This document shows positions 52,069 through 60,353 of a stretch of DNA of 64,000 nucleotides, piece after piece (positions within the stretch are counted from its first letter, which is position 1; each line of letters starts with the position of its first letter). A model generated the notes under the pieces. It did no database searches. It was not told the DNA's origin and saw nothing but the letters and a program-made list of their open reading frames with translations. The position numbers and the translations under genes were made by a program. Source of the DNA: Stutzerimonas kunmingensis (GTDB taxonomy: Bacteria > Pseudomonadota > Gammaproteobacteria > Pseudomonadales > Pseudomonadaceae); NCBI RefSeq assembly GCF_014764705.1, contig NZ_JACXXG010000009.1:1-64000 (forward strand), written 5' to 3'.

Positions 52069-53076
52069 CTAGCTGTGCTCCGATCTCACCCAGATGCCGT
52101 TGCCTCGCAGGCGCTCGCGATCATGTGGTCGATCCAGTCCAAGAAGCGGACCTTTCGGCACGATGCCATTTCCGTTGATCTGTCGATGGCTGGCGTAGTA
52201 GTGGTTCTTGATGTGTGTGAAATCCACCGTTTCGGCAATTCCCGGCCACTGGTACAGCTCGCGCAGCCAGTTCGACAGGTTCGGATAGTCCTCGATGCGG
52301 CGCAGGTTGCACTTGAAGTGGCCGTGGTAAACCGCGTCGAAGCGAATGGCTGTGGTGAACAGGCGCCAGTCGGCCTCTGTCAGGTACTCCCCGGTCAGGT
52401 AGCGCTGCTTGCCCAGGCGTCGCTCCAGCCAGTCGAGCTCACGAAACAACTCGTCGAAGGCCTCTTCGTAGGCCTCCTGGGTCGTGGCGAAACCTGCTCG
52501 GTAGACCCCGTTGTTGATCGCCGGATAGATCCGCGCGTTTAGCGCATCGATTTCGCCATGCAGCGCCTCTGGGTAGAAATCCAGCGTAGAGCCGGTCAGC
52601 TCGTCGAAAGCGCTGTTGAAGATGCGGATGATATCGGCCGACTCGTTGTTGACGATGCACCGGCGCTCGCGATCCCAAAGAACGGGAACGGTGACCCGGC
52701 CCGAGTACTTCGGATCGTCACGGGTGTAGCGCTGATGGAGGTAGTCGAATTCGTCCAGCGCATCGCCGCTGGAGCCGGTGGACTTGTCGAAGGTCCAGCC
52801 GTGTTCGGCCATCAGCCAGCTGACCACGGACACGTCGATCAGCGGCTCGAGCCCCTTGAGCTTGCGGTAGATCAGCGTGCGATGCGCCCACGGACAGGCA
52901 AGCGAAACATAGAGATGATAGCGACCGGCCTCGGCCTGGAAGCCACCCTGGCCGTCAGGCCCGGGCGCGCCGTCGGGCGTGACCCAGTGCCGGCGCTTGG
53001 CCTGTTCGCGTTCGAATTTGCCATCGCGGCTTGCGTACCAGCGGTCGTGCCACTGGCCATCGATCAGTAATCCCAT
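52069..53076 (-). CDS. yqjG: Glutathionyl-hydroquinone reductase
   Basis: 335 residues of the Xi-class glutathione transferases. The catalytic Cys is in SLACPWAHRTLIYRKLKGLE, and NNESADIIRIFNSAFDEL, YPAINNGVYRAGFATTQ, LTEADWRLFTTAIRFDAVYH and FKCNLRRIEDYPNLSNWLR are family hallmarks. It reduces glutathionyl-hydroquinones in the cytosol. Single gene with GAGGGCACC before ATG 53076. Confidence 0.92.
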   Translation of the reverse strand: MGLLIDGQWHDRWYASRDGKFEREQAKRRHWVTPDGAPGPDGQGGFQAEAGRYHLYVSLACPWAHRTLIYRKLKGLEPLIDVSVVSWLMAEHGWTFDKSTGSSGDALDEFDYLHQRYTRDDPKYSGRVTVPVLWDRERRCIVNNESADIIRIFNSAFDELTGSTLDFYPEALHGEIDALNARIYPAINNGVYRAGFATTQEAYEEAFDELFRELDWLERRLGKQRYLTGEYLTEADWRLFTTAIRFDAVYHGHFKCNLRRIEDYPNLSNWLRELYQWPGIAETVDFTHIKNHYYASHRQINGNGIVPKGPLLGLDRPHDRERLRGNGIWVRSEHS

Positions 53077-53160
53077 GGTGCCCTCCTGTTACGGCATAGG
53101 AGGCCAGTCTAGGAAGCATCGTTCGATCGATGTGACCGAATGGCGGGTTAATCCTATCGC

Positions 53161-54144
53161 TTAAATCGATGAATGGCGGGTGCGCCAGTAGCTTTGCGCT
53201 TGCTCGAAAGCTGCCTCCCGCGTGGCGCCAAGGCCTCGCAGGGCAAGGGCCATGGTGGCGATCACAGCGAATTCACCGTAGGCGTCTTCCTGCTCGCCAG
53301 CCCAGACGGCAAGCAGCTGCTGCGGGTCGAGCTGTGCGGGCTTCACGTGGCGCCGCTCGGACAGTGCCGGCCATTCCTCGTCCCACGGCGTGCCGCCAGT
53401 GGTGCCGTAGAGATGGGAGATGTTGTCCGGGTTCATCTCGATCTCGCCGCCTTCGCCCTTGATGACGATGGCGTGGTCGCCGAGCAGGGTGCTGGCCTGG
53501 CGATGGGCATCCTGATAGCCGGGGTGGAAGATGCTCTGCAGACCGCAGCGTGCGCCCAGCGGGTTGAGCAGGCGCGCCAGCGAGTGGATTGGCGAGCGCA
53601 GGCCGAGCAGGTTGCGCATGTCAATCATGCGCTGCAGCACCGGCATCCAGGCTCCCAGCGGGATGAACGCGAGATTGCTCTGGTCCAGTGCCACGCTGAC
53701 CTGTTGCCAGTTCTCGCATCGACGAATGCCCAGCAGCTCAAGCTGCTGTTCGCTATAGATGCGCCCAGCAGTATGGGCACCGCCACCGTGCATGAGGATG
53801 CGTATGCCATTGGCTGCCAGGCACTTGGCTGCCAGCAGATACCAGGGCAGGTGGCGCTTCTTGCCGGCATAGGTCGGCCAGTCGATATCGACCGGGATAG
53901 TCGGTGCCTGCACGCGCTCACGCACGGCCTGGGTAAAGCCCGCCAGCTCGTCGGGGCTTTCTTCCTTGTGCCGCAGCAACATGAGGAAGGCGCCCAGCTG
54001 AGCGTCCTCCACCTTGCCGTCGAGCAGCATGCCCATGGCTTCGCGGGCTTCTTCGCGTGTCAGGTCGCGGGCGCCGCGCTTGCCTTTGCCAAGGATGCGC
54101 ACGAAGGCGGCGAAAGGATGTTCTGCAGGCGTTTCGAGGCTCAT
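53161..54144 (-). CDS. ybiB: YbiB/TrpD2 family glycosyltransferase-like DNA-binding protein
   Basis: 327 residues with the anthranilate phosphoribosyltransferase fold: GKRGARDLTREEAREAMGML, QLGAFLMLLRHKEESPDELA, MHGGGAHTAGRIYSEQQLEL, RSPIHSLARLLNPLGA and KGEGGEIEMNPDNI. The PRPP-binding glycine loop of TrpD is altered, as in YbiB, which binds nucleic acids instead of making tryptophan. It overlaps tusE by 4 bases and is last in the tus operon. Confidence 0.85.
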   Translation of the reverse strand: MSLETPAEHPFAAFVRILGKGKRGARDLTREEAREAMGMLLDGKVEDAQLGAFLMLLRHKEESPDELAGFTQAVRERVQAPTIPVDIDWPTYAGKKRHLPWYLLAAKCLAANGIRILMHGGGAHTAGRIYSEQQLELLGIRRCENWQQVSVALDQSNLAFIPLGAWMPVLQRMIDMRNLLGLRSPIHSLARLLNPLGARCGLQSIFHPGYQDAHRQASTLLGDHAIVIKGEGGEIEMNPDNISHLYGTTGGTPWDEEWPALSERRHVKPAQLDPQQLLAVWAGEQEDAYGEFAVIATMALALRGLGATREAAFEQAQSYWRTRHSSI

Positions 54145-54473
54145 AGGCAGTTGCTCGGTTTTGGCAGCCCGGCCAGCTTGGCGGCCAGTTTGGCAGGGGT
54201 GCCCTTGAACAGGCGGTTGAGGTGCATGCTGTTGCCCTTTTCAGGCCCCAGCTTGAGTGCGGTGTACTTGATCAGCGGGCGTGTAGCCGGCGACAGCTGG
54301 AATTCGGCATAGAACTCGCGCAGCAGCCGAAGCACTTCCCGATGTTCGTCTTCCAGCTCCAACTCTTCACGGCGCGCCAGCGCTTCGGCAACGGCTTCGT
54401 TCCAGTCGCTCAGATCGACCAGAAAACCGTCCTTGTCCAGCGCGATTTCGCGCCCTTCGACGATCAGGCTCAT
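54141..54473 (-). CDS. tusE: TusE/DsrC sulfurtransferase
   Basis: 110 residues. The C-terminus carries the conserved penultimate Cys (PSNCL) that receives sulfur from TusD and passes it to MnmA for 2-thiouridine in tRNA wobble position. DKDGFLVDLSDWNEAVAEAL, HREVLRLLREFYAEFQLSPA and GNSMHLNRLFKGTPAKLAAK are family signatures. The ATG overlaps the tusB stop (ATGA). Confidence 0.93.
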   Translation of the reverse strand: MSLIVEGREIALDKDGFLVDLSDWNEAVAEALARREELELEDEHREVLRLLREFYAEFQLSPATRPLIKYTALKLGPEKGNSMHLNRLFKGTPAKLAAKLAGLPKPSNCL

Positions 54474-54772
54474 AACCAGCTGTTGACCCGCGGATAGCGA
54501 CAGGTCAGTTCGACGAAGCCGGGATAGTCCAGCAGCTGGACGCGCGGCGGCAGGGCGGCGATCGCGCGGGCCTGCATGTCTTCTTCCAGGGCGAACAGGG
54601 CGACCTGCTCGGGCAGCTGCTCCAGCGCCTGGCACGGTTGGCTGCCGGGCTGTAGCGCATAGGTGGCGTCACCGGTCAACAGCAGGGCGTCGGCGTCGCC
54701 CAGCAGCGGCAGGCAACTGGCGAAGCGGCTGTCGCTGAACGGCGAATGAGAAAGCAGGTGCAGAGTAGCCAT
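54470..54772 (-). CDS. tusB: Sulfurtransferase complex subunit TusB
   Basis: 100 residues starting MATLHLLSHSPFSDSRFASC. ALLLTGDATYAL and VQLLDYPGFVELTCRYPRVN SWL-type ending match TusB (DsrH). It is part of the TusBCD hexamer that relays persulfide sulfur to TusE. It overlaps tusE by 4 bases and tusC by 1 base. Confidence 0.9.
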   Translation of the reverse strand: MATLHLLSHSPFSDSRFASCLPLLGDADALLLTGDATYALQPGSQPCQALEQLPEQVALFALEEDMQARAIAALPPRVQLLDYPGFVELTCRYPRVNSWL

Positions 54773-55131
54773 CAGATCGTGATCACATGGTCGTAGCGGT
54801 TGATCAGGGTGTGCAGGCCGGCATCGTCGAGGATCTCGACCGGCAGTGCCAGCGCCGATTCGGCGAGGTTGCGCTCGCTGAGACTGCGTCGTGCGGCGAA
54901 CAGGGCATCGATGCCGAACAGTGGCAGTGCCTGCAGATTCGCAGTCAAATCCTTCTGCTCGATGGGTGCCGCCTGCTGCGCGGCGGCGAGCTGGAATACG
55001 CCGTCGTCGAGGAACAGCATTCCCAGCGGCAGCTCGAAGGCGCCGCCGGCCAGCACGATGTCCAGCGCCTCGCGGGCGGATGGGCCGGACCAGGGCGCCT
55101 GGCGGCTGATGATGAGCAGGGAACGCGCCAT
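54772..55131 (-). CDS. tusC: Sulfurtransferase complex subunit TusC
   Basis: 119 residues from ATG 55131: MARSLLIISRQAPWSGPSAR, ALDIVLAGGAFELPLGMLFL, DDGVFQLA and PLFGIDALFAARRSLSERNL are typical of TusC (DsrF). Structural subunit of the TusBCD complex. The ATG lies in the tusD stop (ATGA overlap). Confidence 0.9.
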   Translation of the reverse strand: MARSLLIISRQAPWSGPSAREALDIVLAGGAFELPLGMLFLDDGVFQLAAAQQAAPIEQKDLTANLQALPLFGIDALFAARRSLSERNLAESALALPVEILDDAGLHTLINRYDHVITI

Positions 55132-55523
55132 CAATGACCTCCGAAGCAGATGAGGCGATCGGCTTGCTGTGCCGCCTCGTGCAGTTGGCCCAGCCCGGAC
55201 AGCTCCCAGCCGGCCGCGAGGTTTGCCGCGGGTCGCTGATAACGCTGCGCCTCGCCGGCATCGAGCACGCCGCGCCGCAAACCCGCGGCGATGCAGACCA
55301 CGCCGTCCAGCTGGTTAGCGCTGACGAAACGACTCCATTCGGCCGCCACGTTCAGCTCATCCTGGGCCGCGACGATGTTCGCCGAGGCGCTGTGCACGCC
55401 GTCCTGATAGAAGAACAGGCGGCTGATCTCGTGGCCGCCAGACAGCGCGGCTTCGGCGAAGCGCAGCGCGCGACGCGCGGCCGGCGAGTGGGGTGGGGCG
55501 AACAGGGCGATTACGAATTTCAT
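55131..55523 (-). CDS. tusD: Sulfurtransferase complex subunit TusD
   Basis: 130 residues. MKFVIALFAPPHSPAARRAL, FFYQDGVHSASANIV and the catalytic Cys in DGVVCIAAGLRRGV identify TusD (DsrE), the subunit that accepts sulfur from IscS via TusA. First gene of tusD-tusC-tusB-tusE-ybiB. Confidence 0.92.
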   Translation of the reverse strand: MKFVIALFAPPHSPAARRALRFAEAALSGGHEISRLFFYQDGVHSASANIVAAQDELNVAAEWSRFVSANQLDGVVCIAAGLRRGVLDAGEAQRYQRPAANLAAGWELSGLGQLHEAAQQADRLICFGGH

Positions 55524-55574
55524 CGGGGCACCATTGCGAAACAGCCGACATGATACGCCAGCTGCGAGGATGAA

Positions 55575-55690
55575 GAATCCGTCGTCGCCCATCCGGACTG
55601 TCGTCGCGCGGTAAGGCTCCGCGGGATACCCGAGCTAACGGGCTGCGCCCGGGCGGGCCAGCATTGCTCGGGTCTTCGCCACTCCGGTAG
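55575..55690. promoter_or_regulatory. Structured, conserved-looking leader region before tusD
   Basis: In the 214-base gap between tusD and the MFS gene, ACCCGAGC (55628-55635) pairs with GCTCGGGT (55676-55683) around a GC-rich loop. The minus strand also contains AGTCCGGATGGGCGACGACG, very like the 3' end of FMN riboswitches. The rest of the FMN aptamer is not recognisable, so only a structured element is claimed. Confidence 0.3.
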
Positions 55691-55737
55691 ATTGGCCGGC
55701 TTTCTGCCCGTACCGGGCCTGGCTGTCTGGATATCCC

Positions 55738-57006
55738 ATGTCTGTAGCCGACACTTCCGCTTTGCCTGATTCCGTCTACCGCCAGCCTGGCTTTCTGCCG
55801 TTTCTGATCAGTCGCGTGCTGGCCATGTTCGCCGTGCAGATCCTCGCCGTCGTGGTGGCCTGGCAGGTGTACGACATGACCCGCGATCCGCTGTCGCTGG
55901 CCTATGTCGGCCTAGCCCAGTTCATCCCGATGTTCCTGTTGCTGATGCCAGCCGGCGACCTGATCGACCGCTACGATCGCAAGCGCATCCTCGCCCTGAG
56001 CTGGGCGCTCGAGGCGATCTGCGCGGCGGCTCTGTTGTGGCTCTCGCTCAGCGGCGGGGCGGTGCCGAGCTTCTATATCGTGCTGGTGTTCTACGGTTGC
56101 GCCCGCGCCTTCACCGCGCCGGCGTTGTCCAGCCTGTTGCCGCAGATCGTGCCGCGTGAGCGCCTGGCTGCAGCCATTGCCGCCAACAGCATGATCGTGC
56201 GCGGCTCGACCATCGCCGGGCCGGTGTTCGGCGGTGGCCTTTACGCACTCGGCGGTGGCGGGCTGACCTATGCGGCCTGCCTGCTGTTCTTCCTCGCGGC
56301 AATCGTGTTGTTGCAACGGGTACCGGTGCGCTACGGCGAGGCCATGCGGGCGCTGGAGGCTACCGCATGGCAGCGCTTCACCGCGGGCATTCGCTTCATC
56401 CGCTCGCGACCGATCATCCTCGGCACCATCTCGCTGGATCTGTTTGCCGTGCTGCTCGGCGGCGTGGTCGCGCTGTTGCCGATCTACGCCCAGGAGGTGC
56501 TGGACGTCGGCCCGACCGGCCTCGGTGCGCTGCGCAGCGCCATGGCGCTGGGTGAAGTGGTGGTGGGCTTCTACCTGAGCACGCGGCCGTTCAACCGCCA
56601 TGTCGGCATGACCATGTTCATTGCCGTGGCGGTGTTCGGTCTCGCCAATATGGTCTTCGCGCTGTCCAGCCTGTTCTGGCTGTCGTTCGCCGCGCTGTTC
56701 GTCGCCGGAGGCGCGGACATGGTGAGCATGTACATCCGCTCGTCGCTGATTCAGTTCTCCACGCCTGACGCCATGCGTGGGCGCGTCAATGCGGTGAACA
56801 TGCTGTTCATCGGTTCGTCCAACGAGCTCGGCGAGTTCCGCGCCGGCATCAGTGCCGCCTGGTTCGGTGCGGTACCGGCGGCGCTGCTGGGCAGTTTCTG
56901 CACGCTGGCGGTGACCGGCGGCTGGATGCTCGGCTTCAGGAGTCTGCGCCAGGTAGACCGCTTCGAGGATGCCGCGCCCGAGGCTCAGACCTCGCGCGCC
57001 GGCTGA
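55738..57006 (+). CDS. MFS transporter (EntS/DHA3-like exporter)
   Basis: 422 residues with about 12 membrane helices. FLPFLISRVLAMFAVQILAV, WQVYDMTRDPLSLAYVGLAQ, PAGDLIDRYDRKRILAL (family loop motif), NSMIVRGSTIAGPVFGGGLY and RGRVNAVNMLFIGSSNELGE are typical of the EntS branch that exports siderophores or drugs. No siderophore genes are nearby, so substrate is unknown. It is a single gene, divergent from tusD and convergent with yccA. Confidence 0.85.
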   Translation: MSVADTSALPDSVYRQPGFLPFLISRVLAMFAVQILAVVVAWQVYDMTRDPLSLAYVGLAQFIPMFLLLMPAGDLIDRYDRKRILALSWALEAICAAALLWLSLSGGAVPSFYIVLVFYGCARAFTAPALSSLLPQIVPRERLAAAIAANSMIVRGSTIAGPVFGGGLYALGGGGLTYAACLLFFLAAIVLLQRVPVRYGEAMRALEATAWQRFTAGIRFIRSRPIILGTISLDLFAVLLGGVVALLPIYAQEVLDVGPTGLGALRSAMALGEVVVGFYLSTRPFNRHVGMTMFIAVAVFGLANMVFALSSLFWLSFAALFVAGGADMVSMYIRSSLIQFSTPDAMRGRVNAVNMLFIGSSNELGEFRAGISAAWFGAVPAALLGSFCTLAVTGGWMLGFRSLRQVDRFEDAAPEAQTSRAG

Positions 57007-57022
57007 GGCGCGACGTATTGAC

Positions 57023-57068
57023 CGCCCAAACGAAAACACCCTGCGAAAGCGTGGCCTTCGCAGGGTGT
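57023..57068 (-). terminator. Intrinsic terminator of yccA
   Basis: A 12-bp stem (57036-57047 with 57057-57068) with a 9-base loop is followed on the minus strand by TTTTCGTTT. It also lies after the MFS stop and may work both ways. Confidence 0.8.
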
Positions 57069-57105
57069 CGGATTGCTCGCCGAGGCGGGCAGGCTCAGCC
57101 GTGAA

Positions 57106-57774
57106 TCAGTCGTCGCCGCCGAAGATGCCCAGCAGCTGCAGGAGGCTGATGAACAGGTTGTACAGCGAGACGAACAGGCCGATGGTGGCCATGATGTAGT
57201 TGCGCTCGCCACCGTGGATGATCGCGCTGGTCTGGAACAGGATGCAGGCCGAGGAGAACAGCACGAAACCTGCGCTGATCGCCAGCTGCAGCCCGGTGAT
57301 CTGGAAGAAGAAGCCCGCCAGCATCGCACCGATCAGCACGAAGAAACCCGCGGTGATGAAGCCGCTGAGGAAACTCATGTCCTTGCGGGTGATCAGCACG
57401 TAGGCCGACAGTCCGAAGAACACCAGGGCGGTCATCGACAGCGCCGAGCTGATCAGCTCGCCACCGTTGGCCAACCCCAGGTACATGTTGAGGATCGGAC
57501 CCAGCGTGTAGCCCATGAAACCTGTCAGGGCGAAGGTGGAGACCAGGCCCCATGTCGAGTTGCGCAGCTTGGCGGTGAGGAAGAACAGGCCATAAAAGCC
57601 GATCAGCACCACGAAGATGTTCGGGTAGGCCGCGTTGGCCTGCATGGCCAGGTAAGCCACCAGGCCGCTGAACGCGAGGGTCATGGCCAGTAGCCCGTAG
57701 GTGTTGCGCAGGACCTTGCTGACCTCACGCTGTTCGACCTGCGTGTGGCTAAGCGCGTATTCGTGTTCGTGCAT
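57106..57774 (-). CDS. yccA: Bax inhibitor-1/YccA family membrane protein
   Basis: 222 residues with seven membrane helices. [60 protein letters not shown] and [20 protein letters not shown] followed by [11 protein letters not shown] are the family pattern. In E. coli YccA modulates FtsH proteolysis; the fold also allows ion leak. It is encoded between the tus operon region and tRNA-Ser, as in P. aeruginosa. Confidence 0.92.
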   Translation of the reverse strand: MHEHEYALSHTQVEQREVSKVLRNTYGLLAMTLAFSGLVAYLAMQANAAYPNIFVVLIGFYGLFFLTAKLRNSTWGLVSTFALTGFMGYTLGPILNMYLGLANGGELISSALSMTALVFFGLSAYVLITRKDMSFLSGFITAGFFVLIGAMLAGFFFQITGLQLAISAGFVLFSSACILFQTSAIIHGGERNYIMATIGLFVSLYNLFISLLQLLGIFGGDD

Positions 57775-57902
57775 GGCGACACTCCTTGGATGAATTCAAG
57801 CCTGAGACGATTTGTCCCGGATCATAACAGAGGCAAGTTGGATGCCTAGCATCAGTGTTTGACAGTGTATTTCTATCCGGTACTATTGCGCCCGCTTTAT
57901 CC

Positions 57903-57992
57903 GGAAGTGTGGCCGAGTGGTTGAAGGCAGCGGTCTTGAAAACCGCCGAAGGGGAGACCCTTCCCAGAGTTCGAATCTCTGCGCTTCCGCCA
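57903..57992 (+). tRNA. tRNA-Ser (anticodon UGA)
   Basis: 90 bases, class II tRNA with a long variable arm. Acceptor GGAAGTG pairs with CGCTTCC (one G-U), the TGA anticodon is at 57937-57939 in loop CTTGAAA, the T loop is GTTCGAATC, and CCA is encoded at 57990-57992. Confidence 0.97.
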
Positions 57993-58001
57993 TCTGCAAT
58001 C

Positions 58002-58036
58002 CTGAAGGCCCCGTATTCCGGGGCCTTCAGCGTTTC
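58002..58036 (+). terminator. Terminator of tRNA-Ser
   Basis: CTGAAGGCCCCG (58002-58013) pairs with CGGGGCCTTCAG (58019-58030), 12 bp with a 5-base loop, followed by CGTTTCTG. Confidence 0.75.
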
Positions 58037-58252
58037 TGAGGTGCGGAAAAGTGGGTGAAAATGTTCCCATATTGTTCCCATAAGCACCTGCCTTTTCCCG
58101 GCCCCCAGCGTCGAGCCCGGCGTTCCGTTTGGTGCCTCTCTCACCGCGTACCGTGATATCTCCATCCGGCTTGTGGCGCTGTTGGCAATCGGGCCGCCTG
58201 CGAGGCGGCCGCTGCTGCTAGAATCCGCGCCCCGACAAAAGGAGTTGTCGCC

Positions 58253-58525
58253 ATGAAACGATTCAGACAGCCCGAGGCCTTTGCTCTGGTCCAGCAATAC
58301 TACGAACCGCTGGTGTTCAACGCACGGATGGACTCGCCAACCACGGTGCGCGTGATGTTGCTCGATGAGGCCACTGGCGAATCCCTGTTGCTGACCGGAC
58401 TGCCGTGCCGCATCTCGCTGTCGCGCGCTGAAATCGCCGGTCTGATCGCCGCCATCGACGCCGATGCCGCCGCGCTCCGCCCCGGGTTGCTGAACAAGCT
58501 CAAGCGTTCGCAACGACTCGGCTGA
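58253..58525 (+). CDS. DUF1652-like small protein
   Basis: 90 residues, AAAAGGAG ribosome site before ATG 58253. FALVQQYYEPLVFNARMDSP, VRVMLLDEATGESLLLTGL and SRAEIAGLIAAIDADAA fit the DUF1652 family of pseudomonads. Function unknown. It ends at the base before the convergent TetR stop. Confidence 0.65.
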   Translation: MKRFRQPEAFALVQQYYEPLVFNARMDSPTTVRVMLLDEATGESLLLTGLPCRISLSRAEIAGLIAAIDADAAALRPGLLNKLKRSQRLG

Positions 58526-59155
58526 TCACAGCGTTCCGCTTGTCCTCTCTGCCGTCTCCAACCCTGGCGCCATCGAGTTCAACAGGCGCCTGGTGAGAAA
58601 CGGTGCCTGTTCCCTCAGCGAAAAGAGTTTGGGCGATAGCAGCCAGGTATGGGTGATGCCCATCAGGCTCGAATAGAGCAGCAAGGCCAGTGAGCGCGCC
58701 GATCCTTCATCCGCGTGCGCCTTGGCGATCAGTTCTTCCAGCAGCTGCACCATGGCGCGGGTGAGCTTGCGTTCGCGTTTCAGGGTGCTTGCCATCTGCG
58801 CGGTGAGTTCGGTCTTGTTCAGCAGGATCTCGAAGGACTGCCGATACCAGCGCTCGTCCAGCAGCAGGCGAAACCATTCACCGACGAAGTGCTCCAGCGC
58901 AGCCTGCGGGTCACCGGCCAGCTGACGACTCTGCTCGATCAGCTGCTCCAGCGGCTCCTGGGAATAGGCCAGGACCGCTTCGTACAGCTCGTCCTTGCTT
59001 TTGAAATGCCAGTAGATCGGGCCGCGGCTGAAGCCGGCGCTGTCGGCGATCATCGCCAGCGTGGTGTTCGTGTAACCGTTGCGGCTGAACAATTCCAGTG
59101 CTGCAGCAATGATCTTCAGACGGGTCTGTTCGGCGTCTTCTTTGGTCCGGCGCAT
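58526..59155 (-). CDS. TetR family regulator (AcrR/TtgR type)
   Basis: 209 residues. The N-terminal helix-turn-helix is LKIIAAALELFSRNGYTNTT followed by FSRGPIYWHFKSKDELYEAV. The C-terminal part (EPLEQLIEQSRQLAG, FEILLNKTELT, LLLYSSLMGITHTWLLSPKL) matches the TetR_C_2 domain of AcrR/TtgR efflux repressors. No efflux genes are adjacent. A 20-base near-perfect palindrome between glnT and the hydrolase gene is its best candidate operator. Confidence 0.88.
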   Translation of the reverse strand: MRRTKEDAEQTRLKIIAAALELFSRNGYTNTTLAMIADSAGFSRGPIYWHFKSKDELYEAVLAYSQEPLEQLIEQSRQLAGDPQAALEHFVGEWFRLLLDERWYRQSFEILLNKTELTAQMASTLKRERKLTRAMVQLLEELIAKAHADEGSARSLALLLYSSLMGITHTWLLSPKLFSLREQAPFLTRRLLNSMAPGLETAERTSGTL

Positions 59156-59226
59156 GTGGGGGCCTCAGATGATGCGCGGTGGCTCAGCCAGAACCCACTG
59201 TGCGACAGCGCGCCGTGGCTGATGAT

Positions 59227-59245
59227 ACGGGCGCTTGGCGCCCGT
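59227..59245 (-). terminator. Hairpin after the ABC binding-protein gene
   Basis: ACGGGCGC/GCGCCCGT, 8-bp stem, 3-base loop, 12 bases past the stop. There is no U-run. Confidence 0.45.
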
Positions 59246-59257
59246 CACGCTGAAGAC

Positions 59258-60331
59258 TCAGAGTTTTCCGTCCGCGGCCATTTGCATGTAGGTGGTATCG
59301 AAGCGCAGTTTGACGTTGGCATCCGAGCCCATCAACTTGCCGCCAGGCATGGCGATGCCGATAAAGTCTACCGAGTCCGCACCGTCGCCCAGCAGACCGT
59401 GGTCGAAGGAGAACCTGCGCACGCTGTCCATGGCCTGATACGCCTCGTCGCTGTTGATGAACGCGAGCGAGTCGGCAGGCTTCCAGAACATCTTCATGCC
59501 CTTGAGCTGGCTTTCGTAGCCGGCCTGATCGGTTCCGGAGGCCTGGCCCAGCGAGGCACGCGCCTTGGCGCCTTCGTCGGTGTCGCTTTCCAGGATCGCC
59601 ATCACTTCATACCAGGCGCCAACCACGGCTTTGCCGAAATCAGGGTTGTCGGCCAGGGTTTCGCTGTTGACGATGGTCAGGTCCTTGATGTGGCCGGGGA
59701 TCTGGCTGGAGTCGAAGGTGCGGTGCGCACCGGGCGTGGCGGCGACTTCGTCGAGTAGCGGGTTCCAGGTGACGACATTGCGCACTTCGTCGGTGCTGAA
59801 CGCCGCGACCAGATCGGCGTCCGAAGTGTTGACCACCTGTACGTCGCGCTCGCTCATGCCGACGCTATCGAGCGCCTGGGCCAGCAGGTAATGCGAAACC
59901 GACAGCTCGACCAGATGGATCTGCTGATCCTTGAGGCTCTTCAGGTCGGCGCTGTCCTTCATCACCATCCCGTCGTTGCCGTTGGAATAGTCACCGACGA
60001 TCAGTGCCGTGGTATCGATGCCGCCGGCTGCCGGAATCGACAGCGCATCCATGCTGGTGGCGACCACCCCGTCGAACTGGCCGGCGCTGTACTGGTTGAT
60101 CGACTCGACGTAGTCGTTGACCTGGGTGATGTTCACTTCGATCCCGTACTTGTCGGCCCACTTCTTCATAATTCCCGACTCATCCGCATACTTCCATGGC
60201 ATCCAGCCGGCGTAGATGGTCCAGGCAATATCGAAGCTTTTCTTTTCCTCGGCCTGCGCGGCAAAAGGCGAAAGGGCTGCAAAGATCACGGCGCCGGCAC
60301 AGAGTGCCCGCTTGAACGTATTGGCTTGCAT
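59258..60331 (-). CDS. ABC transporter periplasmic binding protein (NitT/TauT type)
   Basis: 357 residues with a signal peptide ending SPFAAQA (about residue 27) and AAGGAGA before the ATG. FDIAWTIYAGWMPWKYADES, YVESINQYSAGQFDGVVATS, VELSVSHYLLAQALDSVGM and FSTDEVRNVVTWNPLLDEV fit the SsuA/TauA/NMT1-like family that binds sulfonates, nitrate, pyrimidines or similar. It follows glnT by 22 bases; matching ATPase and permease genes lie 2.6 kb away. Substrate unknown, probably a nitrogen compound given glnT. Confidence 0.86.
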   Translation of the reverse strand: MQANTFKRALCAGAVIFAALSPFAAQAEEKKSFDIAWTIYAGWMPWKYADESGIMKKWADKYGIEVNITQVNDYVESINQYSAGQFDGVVATSMDALSIPAAGGIDTTALIVGDYSNGNDGMVMKDSADLKSLKDQQIHLVELSVSHYLLAQALDSVGMSERDVQVVNTSDADLVAAFSTDEVRNVVTWNPLLDEVAATPGAHRTFDSSQIPGHIKDLTIVNSETLADNPDFGKAVVGAWYEVMAILESDTDEGAKARASLGQASGTDQAGYESQLKGMKMFWKPADSLAFINSDEAYQAMDSVRRFSFDHGLLGDGADSVDFIGIAMPGGKLMGSDANVKLRFDTTYMQMAADGKL

Positions 60332-60353
60332 GGTGAATCTCCTTTTCATCGAG

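Noticed and set aside
55575-55690. A confident FMN riboswitch call
   Set aside because: Only the 3' terminal segment matches; the conserved core with GGGTGAAATTCCC-type elements is missing, and the downstream tus genes are not riboflavin genes.
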